Positions 25,883 to 35,669 of a DNA stretch of 64,000 bases are shown here, piece after piece. Position numbers and translations under genes: made by a program. The notes below the pieces were generated by a model that was not told the DNA's origin, searched no databases, and saw only the letters and a program-made list of their open reading frames with translations. Source of the stretch: Desulfovibrio sp. (lineage in GTDB: Bacteria > Desulfobacterota > Desulfovibrionia > Desulfovibrionales > Desulfovibrionaceae). The first letter of the stretch is position 1, and each line of letters opens with the position of its first letter. The stretch is taken from contig JACQYS010000019.1 of the NCBI GenBank assembly GCA_016208105.1, positions 140,494-204,493 of the forward strand, in the 5' to 3' direction.

Positions 25883-27015
25883 TGCGTCTTTCTCCTGGAG
25901 AGGTTCAAGAGAATCCCTACACACAGGAAGCATGAAATGAGGTTTGATCCGCCGTAAGAAAGAAACGGCATGGCCACGCCCTTAGGGGGCACGCACCCCA
26001 TGACCACCGCCAGATTGAGAAGAAATCCGATCCCCATGACCAGGGCCATGCCGTAGGCAGTGAAACGGTCGCGTAGGTCGTCCTGGGCAAGGGCCACCCG
26101 GATGGACCGCCACATGAGCACACCCACCAAGGCCAGAATCACGGACACCCCGATGAATCCCAACTCCTCGCCAGCCACGGCCATGATGAAGTCGGTATGC
26201 GCCTCGGGCAGATAGAAGAGCTTCTGCTTTCCGGAGCCGAAGCCCACGCCGGTTATCTGCCCGGAACCGAAGGCATAGAAGGATTGCACCAGCTGATAAC
26301 CAGTGCCCTGCGGGTCCTGGAACGGATCGAGGAATGCGAACCAGCGTTTGAAACGGTACGGAGAATTTATGACCAGGAGAATCGCGGCGCCCGCGCCGAA
26401 AATGCCCGACACCAGCAGATAGATGATGCGCGTGCCGCCAACCAGGCTCATGAGGAAGAAGAGCATGCCCATGAACACGGCGCCGCCGAAGTCCGGCTGA
26501 ACCAGCATGATCACGCCCAGAAGACCTGTGACCACGACCGGCGGAATGAACCCCACTGAGAAAGACTTCACCAGGGCCTGTTTGCTGGAGTAGAAGTAGG
26601 CCAGGTAGAACACCAGCACCACTTTGGCCAGTTCCAGCGGCTGGAGGATCATGGGCCCAATATGCATCCAGCGCCGCGCCCCGCCCGCCTTCACCGAAAA
26701 GGGCGGTATCAGGGTCAAGACCAAAAGCCCGATCACCAACAATAACCAGAGATACACCGGGCCGTAGAGCAGCTTTTTGGGCAGCCAGGCCATGAAGAGC
26801 ATGATGCAGATGCCCAGGCCGAAGAAAATCGCCTGTTTCTTGAAGAAGAAGTACTTGTTGTGGACCATGCGCTCGGCCATGACCCCCGAAGCCGACAGCA
26901 CCAGGATCACCCCGAGTCCGGCAAGCAGCACGGCCACCGCGGCCAGCCACCAGTCGAATCCGGGTTTGGGGCCCATAAGCGGGGCCGAAGGGACATGGGC
27001 GGCGGAATGGCTCAT
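25879..27015 (-). CDS. ftsW: Lipid II glycosyltransferase / cell division protein FtsW
   Basis: FtsW is a SEDS-family peptidoglycan polymerase working with FtsI at the septum. The 378-residue protein has about ten hydrophobic segments. SEDS motifs seen include ARRWMHIGPMILQPLELAKV near residue 108, VQPDFGGAVFMGMLFF near residue 170, the long extracytoplasmic loop with YQLVQSFYAFGSGQITGVG and AHTDFIMAVAGEELGF near residue 272, and the C-terminal PFLSYGGSNLISC. It overlaps murD (ATGA) and murG (GTGA). Confidence 0.97.
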   Translation of the reverse strand: MSHSAAHVPSAPLMGPKPGFDWWLAAVAVLLAGLGVILVLSASGVMAERMVHNKYFFFKKQAIFFGLGICIMLFMAWLPKKLLYGPVYLWLLLVIGLLVLTLIPPFSVKAGGARRWMHIGPMILQPLELAKVVLVFYLAYFYSSKQALVKSFSVGFIPPVVVTGLLGVIMLVQPDFGGAVFMGMLFFLMSLVGGTRIIYLLVSGIFGAGAAILLVINSPYRFKRWFAFLDPFQDPQGTGYQLVQSFYAFGSGQITGVGFGSGKQKLFYLPEAHTDFIMAVAGEELGFIGVSVILALVGVLMWRSIRVALAQDDLRDRFTAYGMALVMGIGFLLNLAVVMGCVPPKGVAMPFLSYGGSNLISCFLCVGILLNLSRRKTQ

Positions 27016-28328
27016 TGCCTCGCCTCCCGTTCTTCAGGCAGACCAGCCATGATGCGGGCGAAATCCTTTCCCCGGGCCTTGTAGTCGCTGTAGAGATCGA
27101 AGCTCGCCGTGGCCGGGGAGAGAAGGATCACCTCGCCGGGCTTGGCGTCCAGGTACAACCTGGTCACCGCGCCTTCCAAAGTGGGTTCCCACAGCATGGG
27201 GACCACCCCGATCCAGGCCCTTTCAAAAATCTCACGGTTGGCCCCGAACAAGCCTACCTGAGAGACACGAGCTTTTAATAGCGGGACCAGACCTTCCAAG
27301 TCGCCACCTTTGAACACTCCACCCGCCAGAAGACGAACAGGACGGTCGAAACTTTCGATGGCCGCGCGCATGGCCTCCACCGTGGTGGCCTTGGAGTCGT
27401 CCACGAACAGGACTCCTCCCTTTTCTCCCAGGTTCTGCAGCCGGTGAGACAAGGGTTTGAAGGACGCAATAGCCGCGCGGGTCTGGTCTTCGGTCACTCC
27501 GAAAGCCTTGCAGGCAAGCCAGGCCGCTTCCATGTTGGCCCTGTTGTGGTTTCCGGGCAGGGCGTTTTCCTTGAAACGATTGGCTGCGGTAAAATAGATC
27601 CGCCTGGCTTTCGTGAAGTCCCTCTTCTCCAACTCATCCTTCATTTCAAAGGGAAGCACTGCCAGGTCCTTGTCGTTCATGCGCGCGAACAGCTTGAGCT
27701 TGGCCGCGAGGTATTCCTCAATGTCCGCATGGTAGTCCAGGTGGTTGGCCGAGAAGTTCAGCAGCACGCCAACCTTGGGATGGAAGCTCTGCACGTTCTG
27801 GAGTTGGAAGCTGGAAACCTCGAGCACGGCCACGTCGCAGGGCTGGCCCGAAAGCACATGGTCTGAGAGGGGCGTGCCAATGTTTCCGCCCACGAAAACC
27901 TTCTTGCCAGTGGACTCCAGGATATGCCCGATGAGCGTCGTGGTGGTGGTCTTTCCGTTGGTTCCGGTGACGGCCAGAATAGGCGCGTTGGTGAACCAGG
28001 AGGCCAGCTCCAGCTCGCTCATCACCTGCGCCTCGGGGCAGACGGCCAGGAACGTTTCCAGCTTGGCCACCGGTATCCCCGGGGAAAGCACCACCATCTG
28101 GGCGTCTTTGAAGTAGGCAGGCTTGTGAGGGCCGAAAACAAGCTCGATCCCGCGAGCAACAAGCTCTTCCCTGGCATCGGCGGTGAGCGCTTCGGGGTTG
28201 CGGTCCAGAAGGCGCACGCTGGCCCCGAGAACGGCCAAGAGCTTGGCGGCCGCAACACCGGAGATGGCGGCTCCAACCACCACGGCCTTGTGCCCGGCCA
28301 GCTGTTTCTCGTGCAAGAGCGCCCGCAT
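27012..28328 (-). CDS. murD: UDP-N-acetylmuramoyl-L-alanine--D-glutamate ligase
   Basis: MurD adds D-glutamate to UDP-MurNAc-L-Ala. The 438-residue protein carries VVVGAAISGVAAAKLL near residue 18, the ATP loop VTGTNGKTTTTTLIGH near residue 119, LNFSANHLDYHADIEEY near 190, GNHNRANMEAAWLA near 265, and FVDDSKATTVEAM near 310. The N-terminus MRALLHEKQLAG fits the family. It lies 2 bases after mraY and overlaps ftsW by 4. Confidence 0.97.
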   Translation of the reverse strand: MRALLHEKQLAGHKAVVVGAAISGVAAAKLLAVLGASVRLLDRNPEALTADAREELVARGIELVFGPHKPAYFKDAQMVVLSPGIPVAKLETFLAVCPEAQVMSELELASWFTNAPILAVTGTNGKTTTTTLIGHILESTGKKVFVGGNIGTPLSDHVLSGQPCDVAVLEVSSFQLQNVQSFHPKVGVLLNFSANHLDYHADIEEYLAAKLKLFARMNDKDLAVLPFEMKDELEKRDFTKARRIYFTAANRFKENALPGNHNRANMEAAWLACKAFGVTEDQTRAAIASFKPLSHRLQNLGEKGGVLFVDDSKATTVEAMRAAIESFDRPVRLLAGGVFKGGDLEGLVPLLKARVSQVGLFGANREIFERAWIGVVPMLWEPTLEGAVTRLYLDAKPGEVILLSPATASFDLYSDYKARGKDFARIMAGLPEEREARQ

Positions 28329-28330
28329 GC

Positions 28331-29407
28331 CTACCTCAGCTTCAGCGTGCTCAAGGCCACGAAGGCCAGGAGGATTGAAAGTATCCAGAACCGGATGATG
28401 ATCTTTGATTCCGGTATGCCCTTGAGTTCGAAATGGTGGTGAAGCGGTGCCATTCGAAAGATGCGTTTACCGCCAGAAAACTTGAAGTAACTCACCTGCA
28501 GGATGACCGAGAGGGTCTCCAGAACAAACACCCCACCCACAATCAAAAGGATCAGCTCCTGCTTGCAGACCACGGCCACAAACCCGAGCGCGCCCCCCAG
28601 GGATAGAGAACCCACATCGCCCATGAACACCTGGGCCGGGTAGGCGTTGAACCACAGGAAGCCCAGCCCGGCTCCGACCAGTGCCCCGCAGAATACCGTC
28701 ACTTCGCCCACTCCCGAAACCGGCACCACCTGCAGGTAGCGGGCTATCTGGGCGTGACCTGCCACATAGACGAACAACGCGAACATGCCCGCGGCCACCA
28801 CAGTGGGGCCAATTGCCAGTCCGTCCAACCCGTCGGTCAGGTTCACGCCGTTGGACGCGCCCACGATCACCAGCACTGCGAAGGGCAGGTAGAGAAGACC
28901 CAAATCTGGTTGGAAATTCTTGAAAAACGGCACGGACAGCTTGGTGGAGAAATCCGGATCCAGCATCAGTATGCTCACCGCAGCCGCCGCAATAAGCACC
29001 TGCCCCGCGATCTTGGACCAGCCTGAAAGCCCCTTGTTCTGTTTCTGGACCACCTTGAGGTAGTCATCCGCCAATCCGATGATACCAAAGCCCAAAAAGA
29101 CCAACATGGTCATCCACATGTATTCGTTGGTCAGATCCGCCCAGAGGAGCACGGACGGGATGATGGCCACAGCCATGAGAATGCCGCCCATGGTGGGTGT
29201 TCCGGCCTTGCACTGATGCGCCTTCACATCCTCGTGGATGTACTGGCCGCATTTGAGCCTGGTGAGCCAGGCGATGATCCTGGGCCCGAAGATGATGGTT
29301 ATGAGCAGCGCGGTGGTAAATGCGTAGATGGACCTGAACGTGATGTAGCGGAAGACGTTCAGTACGGACAGCTGCGCTGCGAAGGGAACGAGCAGATGGT
29401 AGATCAC
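28331..29407 (-). CDS. mraY: Phospho-N-acetylmuramoyl-pentapeptide transferase
   Basis: MraY transfers phospho-MurNAc-pentapeptide to undecaprenyl phosphate, giving lipid I, in the inner membrane. The 358-residue protein has about ten membrane segments. Signature motifs are [12 protein letters not shown] near residue 68, the aspartate motif GLADDYLKV near residue 110, [13 protein letters not shown] near residue 185, [16 protein letters not shown] near residue 263, and HHHFELKG near residue 324. It starts inside the murF stop (4-base overlap). Confidence 0.98.
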   Translation of the reverse strand: MIYHLLVPFAAQLSVLNVFRYITFRSIYAFTTALLITIIFGPRIIAWLTRLKCGQYIHEDVKAHQCKAGTPTMGGILMAVAIIPSVLLWADLTNEYMWMTMLVFLGFGIIGLADDYLKVVQKQNKGLSGWSKIAGQVLIAAAAVSILMLDPDFSTKLSVPFFKNFQPDLGLLYLPFAVLVIVGASNGVNLTDGLDGLAIGPTVVAAGMFALFVYVAGHAQIARYLQVVPVSGVGEVTVFCGALVGAGLGFLWFNAYPAQVFMGDVGSLSLGGALGFVAVVCKQELILLIVGGVFVLETLSVILQVSYFKFSGGKRIFRMAPLHHHFELKGIPESKIIIRFWILSILLAFVALSTLKLR

Positions 29408-30801
29408 CTTTTGCCCTCCCGCAATTTGGCCTTGAAACGATCCAAGAAATCCTCCATGCGCTGGGAGCGTGACCCCTTAAACAGGACCGTGCCCCCGGCA
29501 ACATCCATATTCTCAACCTTGCCGGCGAAATCATCCGGGGTATCAACCGGATGGAAATCCCCTTTGAAACCGCCCCGCGTTAGACCGCGTTCCACCTGAG
29601 AGGCCTTACCACCCTTGAAGAACACCACGTCGCAGTCGCCTCTGGCGATGCACTGGCCTAATTCCTCGTGAGCCAAGTCGGCTTCCGAGCCCAGTTCACC
29701 CATTTCACCAAGCACCAGAACCAGAGGTTTTTCCCCCGCAAGCTTTCGAGCGGATTCGATGGCCGCTTTCATGGACAGCGGATTGGCGTTGTAGGTGTCG
29801 TCGATGACCGTGAAGTTCCCAATGTCACTCACGTCGAAACGCCGTGAAGGAAGCACCGCCTCGGATAGCCCGGAAGCGATCTGCTCCGGGCTGGCTCCAA
29901 GAATGTTCGCAGCGGCGGCAGCGGCCAGCACATTCTCGGCCAGATGCTCGCCCCGGCAGGGCAGCACCACATCCATGGCCTCTCCCTGCAGGACCAGATG
30001 GTACAAGCCACGACCAGCAGGGTCGCACCCCACGTAATGACAATGGAAAGGCGCGGTGTGGTCTATAGTGGACATTGCCATCACATCCGTGCGGATGGCC
30101 TTGGCCGCGCCCCACAGTTCTGGATAGTCTGCGTTGGCCAAAGACACTCCGCCCGGGCGCACGAAGCCGAACAGGGCAGCCTTGGCCCGGGCCACGCCCG
30201 CCAAGTCACCCAGGCCTTCAAGATGGGCCGGGCCGATGTTGTGCACCACCGCCAGGTCTGGCTCGCAGATGGCCCCCAACTCCTCCATGTCGCCGGGGCG
30301 GCTGATGCCAAGCTCCAGCACCCACACGCGGTGTTCTTCCTCGGCAGCCAGCATGGAGAGCGGGAGCCCCAACTGGTTGTTGTAATTGCCGGGATTCTTG
30401 ATGGATGGAGCCAGACGCATTGTGATTGCGGACAGAAGTTCCTTGGCCGTGGTCTTGCCCGCCGATCCGGACAGGGCGGCCACCACAGCGCGAGTGCGCC
30501 TGCGCCAGAAGCGGGCCAGAAGTCCCATGGCCTTAAGCACGTCCGGGACAACCAACACAGCGACCCGGTCCACTATGTCCGGCAGTTCCTTGGCCGCAAG
30601 CACTGCCACCGCACCCTGGTCAGCTGCCAAGGCCGCGAATTCATGACCATCGACGCGGCTTCCCGGCAGACAGCAGAACATGGCTCCCGCCTTGGCTTCC
30701 CGGCTGTCGGAGGTCACAAGCGTGACCGGGGTCGCCAGGTGCGCCCTTATGTCGCCCACGGCCTGGGTGGCGGCCATGATTTCAGACACGTTAAGCCTCA
30801 T
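29404..30801 (-). CDS. murF: UDP-N-acetylmuramoyl-tripeptide--D-alanyl-D-alanine ligase
   Basis: MurF attaches D-Ala-D-Ala to UDP-MurNAc-tripeptide. The 465-residue protein has [18 protein letters not shown] near residue 30, the ATP loop [14 protein letters not shown] near residue 111, [21 protein letters not shown] near 153, [17 protein letters not shown] near 285, and [17 protein letters not shown] near 323. The Walker lysine is present although the usual GTNGKT reads GSAGKT, as in many MurF proteins. It overlaps murE and mraY by 4 bases each. Confidence 0.96.
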   Translation of the reverse strand: MRLNVSEIMAATQAVGDIRAHLATPVTLVTSDSREAKAGAMFCCLPGSRVDGHEFAALAADQGAVAVLAAKELPDIVDRVAVLVVPDVLKAMGLLARFWRRRTRAVVAALSGSAGKTTAKELLSAITMRLAPSIKNPGNYNNQLGLPLSMLAAEEEHRVWVLELGISRPGDMEELGAICEPDLAVVHNIGPAHLEGLGDLAGVARAKAALFGFVRPGGVSLANADYPELWGAAKAIRTDVMAMSTIDHTAPFHCHYVGCDPAGRGLYHLVLQGEAMDVVLPCRGEHLAENVLAAAAAANILGASPEQIASGLSEAVLPSRRFDVSDIGNFTVIDDTYNANPLSMKAAIESARKLAGEKPLVLVLGEMGELGSEADLAHEELGQCIARGDCDVVFFKGGKASQVERGLTRGGFKGDFHPVDTPDDFAGKVENMDVAGGTVLFKGSRSQRMEDFLDRFKAKLREGKR

Positions 30802-32252
30802 GCCAGAAGCTCCTTCACAACGGTTACGTCGTTGAAGGAGTGCTTCACGTCGCCTATCTGCTGGTAGGTCTCATGACCCTTGCCCGCTATAAGGAGCGCA
30901 TCATTGGGGCCTATTTCATCAAGCGCCAGCCTGATGGCCTTACGCCGGTCCTGTTCCAAGACTGCCCTGGCCGCCTTCTCCAGGCCGGGTTTTGCGTCTT
31001 CCATGATGGTCAAGGGATCTTCATGCCTGGGATTATCCGAGGTGAGCACGGCAACATCAGCCCACTTGGCCACGGCTTCGGCCATAAGGGGACGCTTGGC
31101 CCGGTCCCTGTTTCCTCCGCAGCCGAAAACCGCCACCACCTTTCCGAAGTCCAGGCTTTTGAGCGCCCTGAGCACGTTTTCCAGAGCGTCCGGGGTGTGG
31201 GCATAATCCACGAAAACATTGAGCCCGTGGTCGTTTTGAACCCTCTCCAGCCGGCCAGGCGCACCGTAGCAGTTCGACAGGCTTTGCAGGGCCTCGACCG
31301 GCAAACCCAGTCCGAGGCCTATGGCCTGGGCCGTGAGCAAATTCGCCGCATTGAATGTTCCGATGAGCGGAGAGCCCAGCGTCCACATCTTCCCGCCGTA
31401 CTCCATCTCAAGCTGAAGACCCTTCCCCGAGCTCGAAATCACCCGCCCCTTGAGTGCCCTTGCCGGAACACCGGCCTCGCCCATGCCGTAGCCCAAGGCG
31501 TCCGGGTATTCCTCGAGCAGCCTGCGACCGTAAGGGTCGTCGTAATTGATGACCGCCACGCCTTTACTGGCAAGGTAGGTGGTGAAGAAGCGGCGCTTGG
31601 CCTGGAAATAGGTTTCCATCTGGCCGTGATAGTCCAGGTGGTCCTGGGTGACATTGGTGAGCGCGGCCACATCGAACAAAAGCCCTTCCACTCTGCCCTG
31701 GTCCAGGGCGTGGCTCGAGACTTCCATCATTGCAGCAGTGACACCGTCACGTTGCATCGCCCCCATGAGCGCATGCAGCTTGAGGCAGCCCGGGGTGGTG
31801 TGGCTGGCGTCTTCGCGATGTCCTGGCCAACGGTATTCCACGGTCCCGACCACAGCCGGCTTCCCGCCTGCGGCGGCGACGATGTGCTCCACCAGATACG
31901 TGATGGTGGTCTTGCCGTTGGTGCCCGTAACCCCGGCCAGCTTGAAGCCCAGGGACGCTGTGCCGTAGCGGGCCGCAGCCAATTCACCCAGCGCCTGGCG
32001 GGGGTTATCGTGAACATAGAGAGCAGCTTTGGCGTTTTGTGGCCATGCGGCACCATTGGCCGCCACAACGTGTGCCGCCCCGCGTTCCACAGCCATGGGG
32101 ATGAATTCCGAGCCGTCGCGCGTGGCGCCTGGAACAGCCACGAACACCTCGCCGGGCTGCACCCTTCGGGAGTCGGTACGAACCTCGAGGCCCCTGGTAA
32201 CAAGGGCTTTCAAGGCTATCCAGGCGTCCGGGTTTCTGCTCACCATCGTCTC
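30798..32252 (-). CDS. murE: UDP-N-acetylmuramoyl-L-alanyl-D-glutamate--2,6-diaminopimelate ligase
   Basis: MurE adds meso-diaminopimelate to UDP-MurNAc-L-Ala-D-Glu. The protein (about 484 residues) has TDSRRVQPGEVFVAVPG, the ATP loop TGTNGKTTITYLVEH, TTPGCLKLHALM, LTNVTQDHLDYHGQMETY, FVDYAHTPDALENVL, and the motif TSDNPRHEDP. That last motif is the DNPR specificity element for diaminopimelate rather than lysine, so the cell wall should be of the mDAP type. The start was set at the ATG at 32252, 5 bases after ftsI; a second ATG at 32243 is possible. The ribosome-binding site is weak. Confidence 0.96.
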   Translation of the reverse strand, partial: ETMVSRNPDAWIALKALVTRGLEVRTDSRRVQPGEVFVAVPGATRDGSEFIPMAVERGAAHVVAANGAAWPQNAKAALYVHDNPRQALGELAAARYGTASLGFKLAGVTGTNGKTTITYLVEHIVAAAGGKPAVVGTVEYRWPGHREDASHTTPGCLKLHALMGAMQRDGVTAAMMEVSSHALDQGRVEGLLFDVAALTNVTQDHLDYHGQMETYFQAKRRFFTTYLASKGVAVINYDDPYGRRLLEEYPDALGYGMGEAGVPARALKGRVISSSGKGLQLEMEYGGKMWTLGSPLIGTFNAANLLTAQAIGLGLGLPVEALQSLSNCYGAPGRLERVQNDHGLNVFVDYAHTPDALENVLRALKSLDFGKVVAVFGCGGNRDRAKRPLMAEAVAKWADVAVLTSDNPRHEDPLTIMEDAKPGLEKAARAVLEQDRRKAIRLALDEIGPNDALLIAGKGHETYQQIGDVKHSFNDVTVVKELLA

Positions 32253-32257
32253 CATGA

Positions 32258-34234
32258 CTACGAGGCCTTCGACAACCACAAAATGAAGGTTTCCTTTTCC
32301 ACCGCGTTCCAAGGGGTTCCGGGGGACGGGGTCTGCTTGCCCACAACAAGGCCGTTGCCCTTGAGCGACGGAACGACACCCTTGGTGGCCAGTATCTCCG
32401 CGGCTTTGCGCAGAGGCAGGCCCACCAGGTTCGGCACTTCGGAACCGTTCACCGCAAGATTCATGGGGGGGAAGGCTACTCCGAGAATTTCCGCAACATC
32501 CGGGGCATGGACGGGAGCCTGGGGTTTCTGGTCCTGCGCCAGCTTGACCGTCTCGGGCATGCGGCCCAGATAGGACAAGCTCTTCATGGCCACTTCGCGA
32601 ACGGCCGGCGCGGCGACCACGCCGCCATAATGGTTGGGCTCGGGTTCGTCCACCATTACCAAAACCATATATTCGGGATCGACAGCCGGAATGAACCCCA
32701 CGAAGTTCGCCAGGTATTTGTCTCCGTATCCGCCAGTGGCCTTGGCCTTCTGCGCGGTTCCCGTCTTACCGCCAACTTCAAGGCCGTCGATATGCGCCTT
32801 GACGCCTGTTCCCTTCTCTTCTTCCACCACTTCACGCATCATGAGCTGAACGGTTTTGGCGACCTGGGGATCGAACACTCTGACCTCAGGCCAGAACGCG
32901 CTGTCCTGCACGGGTTCCTGCACAAGCCGAAGAGGCTTCCTCACTCCATTGTTCGCGATTACATGGAAGGCCTGGGCCATCTGTACCGGGGTTACGCCGA
33001 TACCCTGTCCGAAAGCGTTGGTAGCCAGATCCAGCTTGCTCCAGGCCGACAGCGGCCGCAAAAGCCCCTTGGCCTCGCCAGGAAGCGGCAGGCCCGTGGG
33101 CTGACCGAAGCCGACCTTCTCGAAATAGGCATGAAGCTTGTGCGCCCCGAGGTCCAACCCGATCTTGCCTGCCCCGATGTTCGAGGACCAGCGCAGGATC
33201 TTGTTCACCGGAAGAACATCGTATGGGTGGGTGTCGCGGATTGTTGCGATATTAAAAAAATTCCACTTTCCTTTTTCGCAGTTGTAAAGGGTATCCGGTC
33301 GTACCACCTTTTCCTGAAGCGCCGCAGCGATGAGGATGGGCTTCATGGTTGAGCCGGGTTCCAGCACGTCCAGGGCCAGGCGGTTCCTTCCCGCCTTGGG
33401 GTCCGAATCCGAGCCGCCGTTGGGGTTGAAGAAGGGATAGTTGGCCCAGGCCAGAATTTCGGCGGACTTGACGTGCACCACGATACAGATTCCCGCCTTG
33501 GCTTTGTTGTCCACAACGGCCTTGGCCAGCGCCTCCTCGGCGAAGAACTGGATCTGGGAGTCGATGGTGAGCCTGATGTCGGTACCGTCGGCGTTGGCCA
33601 TCTCGCGCCCTTGGGCGTCCAGGTAGAGTTTGCGGCCTGACGCGTCGCGCTGGACGACATACTTGGCTTTCTTGCCTGCCAGAATGGGCTCGTAGAGTTT
33701 CTCGAGACCCTCCAGGCCCTGGTCGTCATAACCCACGAATCCCAAAAGCTGGCCGGCCATCTGCTTGTTGGGGTAGGAGCGGCCGTATTCAGCCGTCAGG
33801 GAAACCCCGGGGATGTTCAGGGCCTTCACCTGCGCCGCTGCCCGGTCGTTCACGCGGCGGGCCAGATAAACGAAATTGGCGTGGCTCTGAAGCTTGCGCT
33901 GTATGTCCTTCACCGGCAAGCCAAGCGCCTTGGACAACGCCTGGGCGGCCTCCTCGGGATTCTTGATCTCTTTGGGCTGGGCAGACACTGCCACGAACTC
34001 AATGGATTTGGCCAAAAGCTGGCCATTGCGGTCCAGAATTACTCCGCGCTTTCCCCGGTCATACTCCGAGGCCAGATGTTGGCGCATGGCCTGCTCGGCC
34101 AGCTGAGGGCCCTGAACGATCTGCAGGTAGGCGGCCCTGACCCAGAGACTGGCCCAGAAAAGGAAAAACAGCCCGCCCACGAGGATGAGGCGAAGGCGGC
34201 TGAAATCCCTGATCTGTTTCTGTCCCCGGCTCAT
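32258..34234 (-). CDS. ftsI: Septal peptidoglycan transpeptidase FtsI (PBP3) with PASTA domain
   Basis: FtsI crosslinks septal peptidoglycan. The 658-residue class B penicillin-binding protein has one N-terminal membrane anchor (residues 13-33), a dimerisation/pedestal domain, and a transpeptidase domain with the three active-site motifs: STMK at 295-298, SSN at 350-352 and KTG at 491-493. The last 70 residues form a PASTA domain (EVPNLVGLPLRKAAEILATKG...), absent in E. coli FtsI. The ATG overlaps ftsL by 4 bases. PASTA domains bind muropeptides or stabilise partner interactions in other PBPs. Confidence 0.97.
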   Translation of the reverse strand: MSRGQKQIRDFSRLRLILVGGLFFLFWASLWVRAAYLQIVQGPQLAEQAMRQHLASEYDRGKRGVILDRNGQLLAKSIEFVAVSAQPKEIKNPEEAAQALSKALGLPVKDIQRKLQSHANFVYLARRVNDRAAAQVKALNIPGVSLTAEYGRSYPNKQMAGQLLGFVGYDDQGLEGLEKLYEPILAGKKAKYVVQRDASGRKLYLDAQGREMANADGTDIRLTIDSQIQFFAEEALAKAVVDNKAKAGICIVVHVKSAEILAWANYPFFNPNGGSDSDPKAGRNRLALDVLEPGSTMKPILIAAALQEKVVRPDTLYNCEKGKWNFFNIATIRDTHPYDVLPVNKILRWSSNIGAGKIGLDLGAHKLHAYFEKVGFGQPTGLPLPGEAKGLLRPLSAWSKLDLATNAFGQGIGVTPVQMAQAFHVIANNGVRKPLRLVQEPVQDSAFWPEVRVFDPQVAKTVQLMMREVVEEEKGTGVKAHIDGLEVGGKTGTAQKAKATGGYGDKYLANFVGFIPAVDPEYMVLVMVDEPEPNHYGGVVAAPAVREVAMKSLSYLGRMPETVKLAQDQKPQAPVHAPDVAEILGVAFPPMNLAVNGSEVPNLVGLPLRKAAEILATKGVVPSLKGNGLVVGKQTPSPGTPWNAVEKETFILWLSKAS

Positions 34235-34701
34235 AGGGTCTTTTTCCTGTCCTTGGCCGACTCACTCGAATCGCGGCCAACTTCCTTGGTTTTCTTGGTA
34301 TCCGGGCTTTTCTTGGTTTTCTTTTCCGGCTTGGCTGCGACGTCCTTGTTCGTTTCCGTTTTCTTCGGCTTTTCCGGTGCTGGAGGGGCGGCCTTGATCA
34401 CGGGCGAGGCGAGTTCGTCCCCTGTAAGGGAAAGCCTGCGGATCTGGCCGGGCCGGGCCTGGTTCAAACCGTATTGGGCTGCCAGCACGCGAAGACGCTC
34501 CGGGGTGAGCAGAGTGTTTCGTTCCACTTCCAGCTTGGAGATGAGCGCTTCCTGGGCGTCGATCTCGGTTTGGAGGCGTTTTAATTCGTAGGCCATGTCC
34601 ACTCGCTCGATATTCACCCAGGTCAAACCCAGGCCCAACGCCAGAACGGTGAGCACGGAAAAGGCCAAAGTCAGAGCCCATTCCTTGGTCACGCCCTTCA
34701 C
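34231..34701 (-). CDS. ftsL: Cell division protein FtsL-like, with a lysine-rich C-terminal tail
   Basis: The position between rsmH and ftsI and the architecture support FtsL: a short cytoplasmic N-terminus, one transmembrane segment (residues 9-29), and a leucine-zipper coiled coil (about residues 33-70, LKRLQTEIDAQEALISKLEVE). It then continues with about 70 residues rich in lysine, proline and alanine (EKPKKTETNKDVAAKPEKK...), which typical FtsL lacks. FtsL works with FtsB and FtsQ to activate FtsWI. Sequence conservation in the family is low, so the name rests partly on context. Overlaps rsmH and ftsI by 4 bases each. Confidence 0.85.
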   Translation of the reverse strand: MKGVTKEWALTLAFSVLTVLALGLGLTWVNIERVDMAYELKRLQTEIDAQEALISKLEVERNTLLTPERLRVLAAQYGLNQARPGQIRRLSLTGDELASPVIKAAPPAPEKPKKTETNKDVAAKPEKKTKKSPDTKKTKEVGRDSSESAKDRKKTL

Positions 34702-35660
34702 GCGGCCTCCCCGGGCAGACGTTCCACCGCCCTCAACTTTGCGCTCCGCGCCCTGGGGTTTGCGGCAGCTTCTTCAGGAGAAGGGGTCATGGGCTTCTTG
34801 GTCAGGATGCGGACTCGTGGGGAGTGCCCGCAGGTGCAGTAGGGCTGCCGGGGTGGGCACAGACACCCGGAAGCCTCGCGCCTGAAGGCCCGCTTCACCA
34901 GCCGGTCCTCCAGGGAGTGGAAAGAGATGACGGCCACGCGGCCGCCGGGATGAAGGTAGTCCACGATCTTGTCCAAGAATTCCTGCAATTCCTCAAGCTC
35001 CTGATTCACAGCCATGCGCAGGGCTTGAAACGTTCTGGTGGCTGGATGGTTGCGCGCGGTAGCCCGCCACTTGGGCGGGTAAGCGCGCTCAACGAGCTTG
35101 GCCAGCTCCAGGGTCCCGGTTATGGGCTTTTTCTCGCGCTCATTCACTATTGCCCGGGCGATGCGCCCGGCCTGGGGTTCCTCGCCCAGTTCGCGGATAA
35201 GGTCCCGCAGGCGTTCGAAACTCCAGTAGTTGACGATGTTTTCGGCTGGTTCCACGCCGTCGGCCGAACCCATGCGCATGTCCAGGGGACCGTCGGCAAC
35301 GAAGCTGAAGCCCCGGTCTGCTTCGTCGAGCTGGGGAGAAGATACACCGACATCAGCCAGGGCGGCGTCCACGCCGTCCCAGCCAAGCTCGGCCAGGGCA
35401 TCGGGGAATTGCGAAAAACGCATGCGCATGGCGTGGAGCCTGCCGGGATAGCCGGCCAGATTCTCGCTTGCGCGGTAAATGGCGGTTTCGTCGCGGTCGA
35501 GGCCCAGGATGTCCACCTTGCCCTCCGCTTGGGCCAGCAAGGCCAGACTGTGGCCACCCAGGCCCAAGGTGGCGTCCAGCACTCTCATGCCGGACCTTAC
35601 GGCCAACAACTCGCACACTTCCTTTGACATGACTGGAAGGTGCCGGGGGTCACTCAACAC
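34698..35660 (-). CDS. rsmH: 16S rRNA (cytosine-1402 N4)-methyltransferase RsmH (MraW)
   Basis: RsmH methylates N4 of C1402 in 16S rRNA at the ribosomal P site. The 320-residue protein has the RHLPVMSKEV start, the SAM-binding DATLGLGGHSLALL near residue 29, DVGVSSPQLDEADRGFSF near residue 103, and FQALRMAVNQELEEL near residue 212. SFHSLEDRLVKR lies near residue 245 and the C-terminal TKKPMTPSPEEAAANPRARSAKLR follows. It starts with GTG at 35660, preceded by AGGGGG, 9 bases after mraZ. Confidence 0.97.
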   Translation of the reverse strand: MLSDPRHLPVMSKEVCELLAVRSGMRVLDATLGLGGHSLALLAQAEGKVDILGLDRDETAIYRASENLAGYPGRLHAMRMRFSQFPDALAELGWDGVDAALADVGVSSPQLDEADRGFSFVADGPLDMRMGSADGVEPAENIVNYWSFERLRDLIRELGEEPQAGRIARAIVNEREKKPITGTLELAKLVERAYPPKWRATARNHPATRTFQALRMAVNQELEELQEFLDKIVDYLHPGGRVAVISFHSLEDRLVKRAFRREASGCLCPPRQPYCTCGHSPRVRILTKKPMTPSPEEAAANPRARSAKLRAVERLPGEAA

Positions 35661-35669
35661 GTGGGCCCC

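Noticed and set aside
30840-32573. Long plus-strand open frame (577 codons) opposite murE
   Set aside because: Shadow of murE and the end of ftsI; no recognisable motif and typical antisense composition.
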